From Thermoanaerobaculales bacterium (GTDB lineage Bacteria > Acidobacteriota > Thermoanaerobaculia > Thermoanaerobaculales > Sulfomarinibacteraceae): a stretch of 64,000 nucleotides of DNA. Positions within the stretch are counted from its first letter, which is position 1. The number at the start of each line of letters is the position of its first letter. The DNA is taken from positions 1 through 64,000 of the forward strand of contig JARFRM010000040.1 of NCBI GenBank assembly GCA_029287235.1. The letters are read 5' to 3'. Below are positions 19,365 to 29,019 of this stretch, piece by piece. The position numbers and the translations under genes are program-made. Below the pieces are notes generated by a model. It saw only the letters and a list, made by a program, of their open reading frames with translations, made no database searches and was not told where the DNA came from.

Positions 19365-20837
19365 ATGACAAGGTCATACGAGAGGCTCATGGGCTCTCTT
19401 GGACGAGGGATGTTCTTCCGCCCCGAAAGGCAGCGTGTGCGTGAACTGCTGTCGCGCGACGCGCGACCAAAACTCGTGGTTGACGGCCGGCAGTTCCCGC
19501 TCTTCGACATCTCAATGAACGGGTTGTCATTCCTCTTTCCCGACAACTTCCCTGCCTGGGCCGTCGGCGACGAAACCGATGTCGCCCTTCTGCTCCACGA
19601 GGAAGAGGTCTACCACGGCGCCGCACGGGTCGCTCGAATCGAACCGGGTCCGCGAAAGGGTGCGAGGATCGGGCTCGGGCTGGTCGGGGGATTCCTCGAC
19701 CTCCCCGCCATTCGCCGAAAAGACGACGAGCGCCGTCTCGAGCAGGGTCTGCTCCACGGTCCCGGCCCACTTGAATCACGGGTGCCTCACGAGTACCAGG
19801 ATGTCGTCATGAAGATCCTGCATTTCTACCAATTCCATCGCCGCCTGCTCGACGAAACCGAGAATAGGTACCACCTGGAGGGAGCCGATGAATCGGTGAT
19901 CAACAACCTCACGGTGCACGCCGCCGATGCCCTTCGCGGTCCCTACGAGGAGCTTCAGAAGGAAGCTTCCCGAGTCGCGGTTTCGTTCGTCGGAGATCGA
20001 GAGACTCTGCTCGCCGCGAAGGAGTACACCGAAAACGTCCTGGTTCCGGTGACCTTGTGTGCTCCGCTCAACCGACGGGCCTACACAAAACCCCTTGGCT
20101 ACCCGGGAGACTACCAGGTGATGCTCCACTACTACGCGAACTCCTTCGAGGGAGACAGCGTCTTCGCAAAGGTGCTGCACAAGTTCGCGGTCGAGCATCC
20201 CCTGTCCAACGGCGTCCGCACCCGGAAAGACCTCATGATCGAGATGATGAATCATGAACATCAAAGGGTCATCGAGCGAGACGGCGATGACCCTGAGTTC
20301 CGAGTCGCCAACCTGGGATGTGGTCCGGCCCGCGAGATCTCCGACTTCATTTCGACCAACAAAACCTGGCCGGGGCGGGTGCTGTGGACGCTCATCGACC
20401 AGGAGGAGCGGGCGCTCAGTGTCGCCTACCGAACGAGTCAGGCGGAAATCAGCAAGTGGAATTCCGCCGGAGAGCTCTTTCTGTTAAATCTCTCCTTCGT
20501 GCAGTTGCTGAGCGAGGGCGTCCCGCTCCAGGAACCGGGCACTCAGGATTTTGTCTTCTCAACCGGTCTTTTCGACTACATTCGCGAATCTCGCGCCCAA
20601 ACTTTGATTCGCGCCCTCTACGATCTGCTGGCCGATGGAGGTCTGCTGGCCATCGGCAGCGCCCGTGCACCACAGGAGATGTTCTGGAGCGCCGAGTTTC
20701 TGGTTGACTGGACCATCCTCTACCGAACCCGGGATGAGATGCTCCGTCTGGCGGCCCTGCTCCCGGAAAGCGCCGAGGTCGATGTTGTTCTGGAACCTGG
20801 AGAAGCCTACTACTTCCTGACGATTCGCAAGCGCTGA
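19365..20837 (+). CDS. PilZ-like domain fused to a class I SAM-dependent methyltransferase
   Basis: N-term 'ARPKLVVDGRQFPLFDISMNGLSFLF'; C-term 'FRVANLGCGPAREISDFI...DFVFSTGLFDYIRESRAQTLIRALYDLLADGGLLAIGSA'. Confidence 0.65.
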   Translation: MTRSYERLMGSLGRGMFFRPERQRVRELLSRDARPKLVVDGRQFPLFDISMNGLSFLFPDNFPAWAVGDETDVALLLHEEEVYHGAARVARIEPGPRKGARIGLGLVGGFLDLPAIRRKDDERRLEQGLLHGPGPLESRVPHEYQDVVMKILHFYQFHRRLLDETENRYHLEGADESVINNLTVHAADALRGPYEELQKEASRVAVSFVGDRETLLAAKEYTENVLVPVTLCAPLNRRAYTKPLGYPGDYQVMLHYYANSFEGDSVFAKVLHKFAVEHPLSNGVRTRKDLMIEMMNHEHQRVIERDGDDPEFRVANLGCGPAREISDFISTNKTWPGRVLWTLIDQEERALSVAYRTSQAEISKWNSAGELFLLNLSFVQLLSEGVPLQEPGTQDFVFSTGLFDYIRESRAQTLIRALYDLLADGGLLAIGSARAPQEMFWSAEFLVDWTILYRTRDEMLRLAALLPESAEVDVVLEPGEAYYFLTIRKR

Positions 20838-20943
20838 AATCGGGAACTCCCGAGCCGGGCCCATACGAGGTCACCGACGGCGTCAGCTCGATGTGCGACT
20901 CGAGGAGTCGGAAGAGAGCCGGGCGCGGCTCACCTCGCCGATC

Positions 20944-21303
20944 TCAGCCGGCGTCCCCGCGCCGAGCAATCGGCGACTCGGGTGGTTCTCTCCTCTCGTC
21001 CAGCAGATGCCGTATCGCGAGATACGGATGGCGCCAGATCATCCGCGGACCGGCAAACCGCATCACCTCGCGCACCCGCTCTCTCTTTTCCGATTCGTAG
21101 CAGTGGATGGGGCAGTTCGTACAAGCGGGCTTCTCACCACCGTAGGGGCAGCGATGGAGCTTGCGGTCGGCATAGTCGGCGAGCTCCGCACACCCATCAC
21201 AGAGCTGCGGGCCGCCGTGGTGGCGGCGGCAGTACATGGCCACCATGGCCCGGACCGTGGTCCGTTCCCGCCGGATGCGCGGTGATTCAGGCGTTGCGAT
21301 CAT
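20944..21303 (-). CDS. ygbA: Nitrous oxide-stimulated promoter family protein (YgbA-like)
   Basis: 'RRERTTVRAMVAMYCRRHHGGPQLCDGCAELADYADRKLHRCPYGGEKPACTNCPIHCYESEKRERVREVMRFAGPRMIWRHPYLAIRHLLD' with characteristic Cys spacing. Confidence 0.8.
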   Translation of the reverse strand: MIATPESPRIRRERTTVRAMVAMYCRRHHGGPQLCDGCAELADYADRKLHRCPYGGEKPACTNCPIHCYESEKRERVREVMRFAGPRMIWRHPYLAIRHLLDERREPPESPIARRGDAG

Positions 21304-21478
21304 CGTGTTGTTCAACATCGGGGCGCGCCCCTGCATTGCCACCCGGGACAATGCTGATATCAATTTTCTGAGTCAGCCGCATTTCCACGAAACTCACGCC
21401 GACTTCGAACAGCGGCTCTGCTATCCTCACCTCATCAGAACGGTCCTCGGACCGACACAAAAAAGGGGGAAGGAAACC

Positions 21479-23794
21479 ATGGATAACGCAGCAACGGGGC
21501 GTCTGTTCCGCCTCTTCATGCTGGTCCTCGTGATGGTCGCCATCGGTCTGCCGGCCGGTGCGCAGGAGGCCGCCGAAGAACCGGAGGACGAGGAAAGAGC
21601 CATGCCGGTGGTGATCGAGGAGATCGTCGTCACCGCACAGAGACGCGAAGAGAACATCCAGGACGTTCCGGTCGCGATGACGGCACTGCAGGGCGAGGAC
21701 CTCGAGGCCATTTCCGCTGGCGCTCCCGATGTCCGCGTCCTCTCGGGTCGAGTCCCGAGCCTCGTGATGGAGTCGTCCTTCGGCCGCGCCTTCCCGCGTT
21801 TCTACATCCGCGGTCTCGGCAACCCCGATTTCGACCTCAACGCCTCCCAGCCGGTGTCCATGATGGTCGATGAGGTTGTGCTCGAGAACCCCGTCGTCAA
21901 GGGCATGCCGCTGTTTGACATCGATCGCGTCGAGGTCCTCCGCGGTCCGCATGGCACCCTCTTCGGTCGCAACACCCCGGCCGGCGTGGTCAAGTTCGAG
22001 ACCCGGAGACCGACCCTCGGCGATCCCGGCGGGAACTTCCGCGCCTCCTTCGGCACCTTCAACACCTTTGACGTCAGCGGTGGGGTCAACGTTCCCCTGG
22101 GCGAGAAGGTCGCCATCCGCCTTTCGGCTCTCTACCAGACCCGCAACGACTGGGTCGACAACGACTACGAGGCAGGGCCGGAGGACAAGCTCGGCGGCTA
22201 CACCACCGGCGCCGGTCGGTTCCAACTGCTGTGGGCGCCCTCCGACAACTTCGACGTGTTGGTCAACCTCCACGCATGGGATGTCGACGGCACCGCCCGG
22301 ATCTTCCGCGCCAACATCCTCAAGCCGGGCGGCGGCGGCCTGGTCGACGACTTCCGCCAGGACACGGTCTACCACGACGGGATGAACTCGCAGGTCATCT
22401 CCGCCTACGGTGGATCGCTGCGCTTTGACTGGGACTTCGGCGCCGCCACGCTGACCTCGGTCACCGGCTTCGAGAAGATCGACAACATGCTCAGCCGCGG
22501 TGACATCGACGGCGGCTACGGAGCTTCGTTCATCGGCAACTACGGACCCGGGTTCATCCCCTTCCCGTCGGAGTCGGCGGACGGTATCCCCAACCTCGAT
22601 CAGCTCACCCAGGAGTTCCGGGTCGCCAGCAACGGCAACAAGGTCGTCGACTGGTTGGTGGGCGTCTTCTACTTCAACGAAGATTTCCAGGCCGACACCT
22701 TCAGTTTCGACAGCCTCGCCCCCGGCAACCCGCGGGACGGCTACGCCTTCCAAACCCAGGAAGCCACGTCCTACGCGTTCTTCGGATCCCTCGACTTCCA
22801 CCTCGGCGACAAGTGGGACCTGGTCGCGGGCATCCGCTACACGAGTGACGAAAAGGACTTCACCGCCGAGCGCCCCGATCCGACCTTCCAGCTTCCCACC
22901 ATCCAGCCCATCACCGAGAACACCGATGCCGACAACGTGAGCTGGGACCTCAGTGCAACCTACAAGGCCAACCACAACGTCAATATCTACGGCCGCATCG
23001 CCACCGGCTTCCGCGCCCCGTCCATCCAGGGCCGGATCCTCTTCGCTCCCGACTTCGCCGGTGGGCTCGACCCGGCCACGAACGGGGTTTCGGTGGCCGA
23101 CAGCGAGACGATCATCTCTTTCGAGCTCGGCGCCAAGACCATTCTGGCCCAGAACAAGCTGCGCCTCAACGTCGCCGCCTACACCTTCGAGGTCACCGAC
23201 CAGCAGATCACCGCGGTGGGCGGCGAGTTCAACACCGCCACCCTGCTCAACGCCGCCAAGACCGAGGGCTACGGTCTCGAGGCCGACATCGAGTGGACTC
23301 CCTCGCCCCACTGGCTCATGACCTTCGGAGCGAGCTACAACCCGACCAAAATCAAAGATCCGACTCTGTGGGTCGTGGCCTGCGGCGGGGGCTGCACCGT
23401 GCTCGATCCAACCCAGCCGGATCCCTCCAACCCCGATGCTTTGATCGCGCTCATCGACGGCAACTCACTGCCGCACGCCCCCGACGTCATCTTCAACGGG
23501 ATCATCAACCTACGGTCGGATCCGGTGAACAAGGGTCTTTTCGCCGCCCTCGACTGGGCCTATTACTCCAAAAAGCAGTTCATGCTCTATGAGTCGGCGG
23601 AGTTCCAGGATGACTCGCTCGAGATCGGCCTCCGTCTCGGCTACGCCTGGAACCACGCCAACTACGAAATCGCCCTCTTCAGCCGCAACCTTCTCGATGA
23701 GGAGATCGTCCGCGGCGGCATCGACTTCAACAACCTGACCGGCTTCACCAACGACCCGCGGATCATCGGGCTCGAGTTCGTCGGCCGGTTCTAA
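21479..23794 (+). CDS. TonB-dependent receptor
   Basis: Signal peptide; plug domain 'EEIVVTAQRREENIQDVPVAMTAL...VEVLRGPHGTLFGRNTPAGVVKFETRRP'; C-terminal barrel ending in F. Confidence 0.9.
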   Translation: MDNAATGRLFRLFMLVLVMVAIGLPAGAQEAAEEPEDEERAMPVVIEEIVVTAQRREENIQDVPVAMTALQGEDLEAISAGAPDVRVLSGRVPSLVMESSFGRAFPRFYIRGLGNPDFDLNASQPVSMMVDEVVLENPVVKGMPLFDIDRVEVLRGPHGTLFGRNTPAGVVKFETRRPTLGDPGGNFRASFGTFNTFDVSGGVNVPLGEKVAIRLSALYQTRNDWVDNDYEAGPEDKLGGYTTGAGRFQLLWAPSDNFDVLVNLHAWDVDGTARIFRANILKPGGGGLVDDFRQDTVYHDGMNSQVISAYGGSLRFDWDFGAATLTSVTGFEKIDNMLSRGDIDGGYGASFIGNYGPGFIPFPSESADGIPNLDQLTQEFRVASNGNKVVDWLVGVFYFNEDFQADTFSFDSLAPGNPRDGYAFQTQEATSYAFFGSLDFHLGDKWDLVAGIRYTSDEKDFTAERPDPTFQLPTIQPITENTDADNVSWDLSATYKANHNVNIYGRIATGFRAPSIQGRILFAPDFAGGLDPATNGVSVADSETIISFELGAKTILAQNKLRLNVAAYTFEVTDQQITAVGGEFNTATLLNAAKTEGYGLEADIEWTPSPHWLMTFGASYNPTKIKDPTLWVVACGGGCTVLDPTQPDPSNPDALIALIDGNSLPHAPDVIFNGIINLRSDPVNKGLFAALDWAYYSKKQFMLYESAEFQDDSLEIGLRLGYAWNHANYEIALFSRNLLDEEIVRGGIDFNNLTGFTNDPRIIGLEFVGRF

Positions 23795-23815
23795 GAATTA
23801 CGCATCACGATTCCG

Positions 23816-23849
23816 GCGCCCACTCTTCGGAGTGGGCGCTTTTGTTTTT
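23816..23849 (+). terminator. Rho-independent terminator downstream of TonB receptor
   Basis: gcgcccactcttcggagtgggcgc hairpin followed by a T-rich tract. Confidence 0.8.
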
Positions 23850-23855
23850 CCCTTT

Positions 23856-23940
23856 CTTTTTTCTTGGCCTGCCTTCTCCCTCTTCCTCATACCGTGCTTG
23901 AGTGGGGTGGCAAGAGGGAGAAGGCAGGCCAAGAAAAAAG
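23856..23940. repeat. Perfect 29 bp inverted repeat with 27 nt loop
   Basis: cttttttcttggcctgccttctccctctt (23856-23884) / aagagggagaaggcaggccaagaaaaaag (23912-23940). Confidence 0.9.
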
Positions 23941-23956
23941 GACTACAATTCACTCC

Positions 23957-24595
23957 ATGAGAACCACTTCCTTTGAAATCGACATGCAGCTCGAAGGTTG
24001 GCGCCTCTTCTGGGCGCACCTCGCGATCAAGGACGCGGACACAGCCACCCTCACGGCTCGGCGCGGGCAGGTTGCCGAAACCGCCCGCCGGCGGTTCTCC
24101 GACACCGCCGCCATCAGCGGAGACCCGACCGTGGCCGCGCTCCGCAAGCTCTTTCGGGCCGCCGGATGCGATCCAACCCGCTATCGTCCGGCTTCCGAGG
24201 CGCTGCTTCGCCGTCTCGTCAAGGGTGGCGAGCTGCCGGAGATCTCCCCCCTCGTCGATCTCAACAACTGTCTCTCGGCCGAGCTTGCGGTGCCCTGCTG
24301 CGTCATGGTCGAGGGCTCTTTCAGCGCTCCGCTCACCTGGCGCTCGGGGGTCGAGGGCGAAATCTACGAATCACTGCGCGGTCCCTTCAACCTGGAAGGC
24401 AAGCCGGTGCTCTTCGACCCGGATGGCCCCCTCGACACCCCCATTACCGGCAACGTCAGGGTCAAGGTAGAACCCGACACCGGAAAAGCGTGGCTGGTGG
24501 CCTACATGCCGGCATCGGAGCTCGATCTCGAGACCGCCGGGAACACCATCGACCGCCTCGCCGAGGGCACGGGGATCAAGATCGGAAGGAGTTGA
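23957..24595 (+). CDS. B3/B4 tRNA-binding domain protein (PheT B3/B4-like)
   Basis: 'RPASEALLRRLVKGGELPEISPLVDLNNCLSAELAVPCCVMVEG...GPFNLEGKPVLFDPDGPLDTPITGN'. Confidence 0.75.
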   Translation: MRTTSFEIDMQLEGWRLFWAHLAIKDADTATLTARRGQVAETARRRFSDTAAISGDPTVAALRKLFRAAGCDPTRYRPASEALLRRLVKGGELPEISPLVDLNNCLSAELAVPCCVMVEGSFSAPLTWRSGVEGEIYESLRGPFNLEGKPVLFDPDGPLDTPITGNVRVKVEPDTGKAWLVAYMPASELDLETAGNTIDRLAEGTGIKIGRS

Positions 24596-25042
24596 ACCAC
24601 AAGGAAGCAAGGAACGCCAGGACATCGCACCGTCGCAAACACGAAGGCTCGAAGACACGGAGGACGTTCGAAGCCATCGCAATTGGAAGTGTGAGAGGCG
24701 TCGATTGAGGGTTGTAGGACTTCGTGGGAGCGCGCTTCCGGCCGGAACGAGCCTGAAGGGCAGGCAGGGATGCCTGCCCCCACAACCATCTCAGTACTTG
24801 CGATCCTCATTGTGGGGCGGGCTTCCAGCCTGCCCTTCAGTGGCCTTCCGGAGCTTCGGACCCGCCTCGAGAACGACCGGGGGGTGACCATGAGAACGAA
24901 GACACCCTCGTCACCGATGGGCCCGATCTCTGCGTTTCAATTGCAATGGTGCGAGGTCTTCGTATCTTCGCGCCTTCGTGGTTGCGACGATGCGACGATG
25001 CGCCGTTGCGATGTCCTTGCGTCCCTTGCGCCCTTGCGGTGA
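24596..25042. repeat. Modular intergenic repeat cluster with inverted-repeat layout
   Basis: ctgaagggcaggcagggatgcctgcccccacaaccatc paired with attgtggggcgggcttccagcctgcccttcag; caccgtcgcaaacacgaagg...ccatcgcaattg paired with caattgcaatggtgcgagg...cgtggttgcgacgatg. Confidence 0.75.
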
Positions 25043-25043
25043 A

Positions 25044-26372
25044 CTACGGCTGATAGCGCTGGATCCTCGAGTTGGGCACTCGTTGGGAAAGCCGGGTCAT
25101 GCTCTCCCCCACCCTGGCTTTGATCTCGTCGAGATCGAAAGTGAGGAGTCTTCGATCACGCATGATGACCTCGCCGTTGCAGATCACCGTCCGGACATCG
25201 GACGCCCGGGTCGAATAGACCAGATTTGCGGCCGGGTCGTGAGTCGGCTGGTTGTGGGCGCCGCCGAGGTCGATGAGGATCACATCCGCCAGGAAACCCG
25301 GCGCCAGGCAACCGAGATCGTCGGGCATTCCGTAGACCTTGGCGCTTTCGCGGGTCGCGACTGTCAACGCGGCGCCCACCGGCATCGTCCGAGGGTTGCC
25401 CGACTCGTGCTTGGCCATCAGGGACATGAGCCGCAGGGACTCGAGGATGTCGAGGGTGTTGTTCGAGACGGGGCCGTCGCTGGCGAGACCCACCGGAATG
25501 CCGGCGGCGCGCATCTCGAGCACCGGCGCCGCTCCCATGGCGAGCTTGAGATAGGTCTTGGGCGCGTGCGCCACCCCGCACGGCCGATTCGCCATGAGCT
25601 CTATGTCGTCGGCGGTGACACCGCAACAGTGGGCGAGAATCGCCGGTCGATCGAGCACTCCGGAGTCCGCAAGAACCTTGATCGGAGTCCGGCCATGCGC
25701 GGCCAGGCTCGCCTCGGTCTGGCCGGCGGTCTCGGCGGCATGGATGTGGATGCCGAGATTCAACCGTTCGGCCTCCCAAGCCACCGCCGACAGAAAAGCA
25801 TCGTCACAGGTGTAGGGCGCGTGTGGAGCGAGCCAGGTTGTGATCCGGCCGTCGGCCGCGCCGCTGAACTCCTCCGCGAAAGAGACCGTTCGGTGAACTC
25901 CCTCGGTTCCCTGGCTGCCGAAGACCGCCCACCCGAGGGCTGCCCGGATCCCGGACTGCTCGACGGCAACCACCGCCCGATCCATGTGGAAGTAGTGGTC
26001 CGCCACCGCGGTGACACCGGCCGAGATCATCTCCGCCAGACCGAGCTGCATCCCCCAATAGACATCATCGGCCGTGAGGTTCGCTTCCAACGGCCAGATG
26101 TATTCGTTGAACCAGGTCTCGATGTCGACATCCTCGGCCAGACCGCGGAAAATCCCCATCGGAACATGGGCGTGAGTGTTGATGAGTCCGGGCGCAGCCA
26201 ACATCCCGGCGGCTTCGATGACCTCGAACTCCGGCACGACCTCGATTGATCCCGAGGGCTCGACGGCGGTGATTCGATCGCCCTCGACGCGGATATCGTG
26301 GTTCGTGAGAATGCTGCATGAGTCCGACTCGCATTGCAGGACATCGGCACCCCGAACCAGAAGCTCGTTCAT
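25044..26372 (-). CDS. TRZ/ATZ family amidohydrolase (5'-methylthioadenosine/S-adenosylhomocysteine deaminase-like)
   Basis: 'APGLINTHAHVPMGIFRGLAEDVDIETWFNEYIWPLE...LAPHAPYTC...GLASDGPVSNNTLDI'. Confidence 0.75.
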   Translation of the reverse strand: MNELLVRGADVLQCESDSCSILTNHDIRVEGDRITAVEPSGSIEVVPEFEVIEAAGMLAAPGLINTHAHVPMGIFRGLAEDVDIETWFNEYIWPLEANLTADDVYWGMQLGLAEMISAGVTAVADHYFHMDRAVVAVEQSGIRAALGWAVFGSQGTEGVHRTVSFAEEFSGAADGRITTWLAPHAPYTCDDAFLSAVAWEAERLNLGIHIHAAETAGQTEASLAAHGRTPIKVLADSGVLDRPAILAHCCGVTADDIELMANRPCGVAHAPKTYLKLAMGAAPVLEMRAAGIPVGLASDGPVSNNTLDILESLRLMSLMAKHESGNPRTMPVGAALTVATRESAKVYGMPDDLGCLAPGFLADVILIDLGGAHNQPTHDPAANLVYSTRASDVRTVICNGEVIMRDRRLLTFDLDEIKARVGESMTRLSQRVPNSRIQRYQP

Positions 26373-26373
26373 G

Positions 26374-26853
26374 TCAGGCCAGCGGCGCTCCCACCGACTC
26401 GGCCGACAACTCCTCGGATGTCGCCTCACGCAGCGATGCGACCGAGACCTCGAAATGGAGGGTCTGCCCAGCCAGGGGGTGGTTCCCATCGAGGGTCACC
26501 TTGTCGCCCTCGATCTCGGCGATGAGCAGATGCTGCTCACGACCATCCGGGAGCCGCGCCGCAACCACCGTCCCGACTTCCGGATCAAAGCCGAGCTGTT
26601 CTTTGGTGACCTCGACGATCTTGTCGGGTTCGTGCCTGCCATAGCCTTCGTCGGGGGGAAAAGTCACTGAAAGTTCGGATCCCACGTTGCGTCCGTCGAG
26701 GGCTTTCTCGAGCCCGGGGATCAAATTCCCGTAGCCGTGCAGATACTCCATCGGACCCCGCTCATCGGTGCTGTCGACCAGGGTGCCGTCACCCACGGTC
26801 AAGCGATAGTTGATCCCCACGACGACGTTCTTTTCGATCCGCTGGGTTGCCAT
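26374..26853 (-). CDS. slyD: FKBP-type peptidyl-prolyl isomerase, SlyD-like
   Basis: 'VVGINYRLTVGDGTLVDST...PMEYLHGYGNLIPGLEKALDGRNVGSELSVTFPPDEGYG...VTLDGNHPLAGQTLHFEVSV'. Confidence 0.85.
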   Translation of the reverse strand: MATQRIEKNVVVGINYRLTVGDGTLVDSTDERGPMEYLHGYGNLIPGLEKALDGRNVGSELSVTFPPDEGYGRHEPDKIVEVTKEQLGFDPEVGTVVAARLPDGREQHLLIAEIEGDKVTLDGNHPLAGQTLHFEVSVASLREATSEELSAESVGAPLA

Positions 26854-26900
26854 CGAGTCCTCCATCCGGCGCTGAGCGCCGATTCGTTCATCCACTCATT

Positions 26901-27860
26901 TCAGCCTTGCGGTCCGCGGACATCGGCGGATGCCCTCAGCTGGGCAATCAGGTCCGAAAGAACCTGACCGGTGCGCTGTTGGCGAAGAAGATCCTCCACC
27001 AGGGGCCGAGCCTCTTCGATGGGGACGGTCTCACCGATGGAAATCTCCTCAATCTTGATCACGTGGAATCCGAGATCGCTCTCGACCACCTCCGAGATCT
27101 CGCCGACCTTCAGGGCCCAAACCGCATCATCGAACGAAGCGACCATCTGACCGCGAACGGTAAAGCCCAGGTCACCGCCCCGCGAGGCATTCGGACCCTC
27201 CGAGAGTTCGGCGGCGAGAGCGGCAAAGTCCTCCCCCGCCATCGCCCGCTCGTGAGCCTCGGCCGCTTTCTTCCGCGCGGCCTCACGCTCTTGGGAACTC
27301 GCGTCGGACTTGACCAGAAAGAGGATGTGCCGGGGGTGGATCCTGTCCGCTTCCTTGAAGAGCTCGGGATTCTCGGCATAAAAGGTCGCGACGGTCTCTT
27401 CGGTCACCTCGAAACCCGCACCGACCTCGCCCTCGACCAGGGACTGGACCAGGTCCGCCTGCACAACCGTGTCACGAAGCTGCGAATACGTGACTCCCGC
27501 CTTGATGAGCTCGGCCTCGAGATCAGCGCGCCCGCCGGCTCCATCGGCCACGGTCTTCAGCTTCTCCTCGATTCGGACGGGATTGGGTTCAATCCCCCGC
27601 CGGCGCGCCTCCTGCGCGAGCAGGCGACTTTCAACGGCCCGCTTCATGGCGGTCCTGATGAGAATATCGCCTTTGGGATCCACACCCTGGGTCGTCAGCT
27701 CGGAGCGGATCTGCGGCAGGAGCAGGCCGATTTCCCAGGCCGAGATCGGTTCTCCGTTGACCGTCAGTGCAACCTCATCGGATCGGCGTTGGGCCGCCGC
27801 CGTCGCCACCCCACCGATCAGCAGCGCCACGACCATCACCCACTGGAAGACTCTGTGCAT
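26901..27860 (-). CDS. PpiC/SurA-type parvulin peptidyl-prolyl isomerase
   Basis: Signal peptide; 'RIHPRHILFLVKSDASSQEREAARKKAAEAHERAMAGEDFAALAAELSEGPNASRGGDLGF...VWALKVGEISEVVESDLGFHVIKIEE'. Confidence 0.85.
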   Translation of the reverse strand: MHRVFQWVMVVALLIGGVATAAAQRRSDEVALTVNGEPISAWEIGLLLPQIRSELTTQGVDPKGDILIRTAMKRAVESRLLAQEARRRGIEPNPVRIEEKLKTVADGAGGRADLEAELIKAGVTYSQLRDTVVQADLVQSLVEGEVGAGFEVTEETVATFYAENPELFKEADRIHPRHILFLVKSDASSQEREAARKKAAEAHERAMAGEDFAALAAELSEGPNASRGGDLGFTVRGQMVASFDDAVWALKVGEISEVVESDLGFHVIKIEEISIGETVPIEEARPLVEDLLRQQRTGQVLSDLIAQLRASADVRGPQG

Positions 27861-27983
27861 GGGAACTCCTCGCCGGTCAATCAAGATTGGAGGCGGTTCA
27901 TGGCGACCGGCGGCCGCGATCCACCCTTCCGGCGCCATACGGTAGCACAGTGGACGGGCCGGCTTGTGGACCAACCGACGCCG

Positions 27984-28757
27984 TCAGCGCGGCGGACGCC
28001 ATGCGGTCCGCGCCCTGGCGACCTCAAGCCCGTCTTCCTGACGCACGAGCCGGTGCCGCACCTCGAGACCGCCTTCGCCATCAACGGTCCGGCTCGACGA
28101 AACGATGGTCTGGCCATGGTGACACTCGGAGAGATAGCTGATATCGAGCTCGCTCGGCTCGTGATTCACCCACACTTGATGGGGAACCGCCTCGATCGCC
28201 CACTCCACATAGCTGGTGTTGTTGACGTGATCCGCGAGGTCGAGATCGCTGCGGCGAACGGTGAAGACAGCCTCCCGATCGGCGGGATCGGGGCCGGCCA
28301 GATTCTCCGGGCGCATGGGTTGCGAATCGATCTCGTGCCGCGCCACCGCCTCGGCGATCGCTCCCGGAAGCCGGACGGGTCGGCGGCTCTCGAGGTCGAG
28401 TACCAGCCAGATGGTGGTGGCCCCGACCATCACCTCTCCCCCCCGGTCCAGGACCTCGAATCGACGCTCGACCAAGAGGCGGTTCGCGGCCTCGGGCCAG
28501 GTCTTGACCACGATCTCGGCATCCGGTCCGGGCCACCTCTCGACCCGCAACCGCAGGTGCGAGAGAACCCAAGCCACCCCGGCCTCCCTGAGAGATTCCA
28601 CGGCGACACCGAGCTTGGCTGCGTGGGCGGTCGCCGCCTCCTGCAGCAGCTTACACAGCATGTGAACCTGCAACCGCCCGAGTGGATCGGTTTCATAAGA
28701 ACGCACTCGAAAGCGTTGCTGGTGGGTCGGGCGAGATGGGGCATTCCCGGAGATCAT
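27984..28757 (-). CDS. Acyl-ACP thioesterase family protein
   Basis: 'FRVRSYETDPLGRLQVHMLCKLLQEAATAHA...RSDLDLADHVNNTSYVEWAIEAVP' hot-dog fold pattern. Confidence 0.75.
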   Translation of the reverse strand: MISGNAPSRPTHQQRFRVRSYETDPLGRLQVHMLCKLLQEAATAHAAKLGVAVESLREAGVAWVLSHLRLRVERWPGPDAEIVVKTWPEAANRLLVERRFEVLDRGGEVMVGATTIWLVLDLESRRPVRLPGAIAEAVARHEIDSQPMRPENLAGPDPADREAVFTVRRSDLDLADHVNNTSYVEWAIEAVPHQVWVNHEPSELDISYLSECHHGQTIVSSSRTVDGEGGLEVRHRLVRQEDGLEVARARTAWRPPR

Positions 28758-29019
28758 CGCCGGCGATGCTACACCAGATCACGGCCGCTTGGCACGTCGG
28801 TTTTGCGACTCACGGGCAGGAGGGATACAGCCGGTCTTCAATCATGTTACGGGTCCTTTCCGCTATCGGTCATCGAGGCGATCACCCCAATTCCCTGTGT
28901 GACTGTATCTCGTCACGATCCCCCACGGTGTTAGAATGGGAGAATATGACACGAGTTGGCTGCAATCGGGATTCACTGCGTCCGAACCCCGGCCGGCTCG
29001 CCTGGGGCCAACCACCCTT

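Noticed and set aside
21287-23311. 674 aa minus-strand ORF
   Set aside because: Antisense shadow of a clear TonB-dependent receptor on the plus strand; V/G/D/E/R-rich composition and no domain.
24600-25040. Short ORFs within the modular repeat blocks (e.g. 24371-24682, 24502-24891, 32790-33167, 52463-53050)
   Set aside because: They recur only because the repeat modules are read in various frames; no start signals or family similarity.
26847-28934. 695 aa plus-strand ORF
   Set aside because: Antisense to the PpiC-type isomerase and acyl-ACP thioesterase genes; no recognisable domain.
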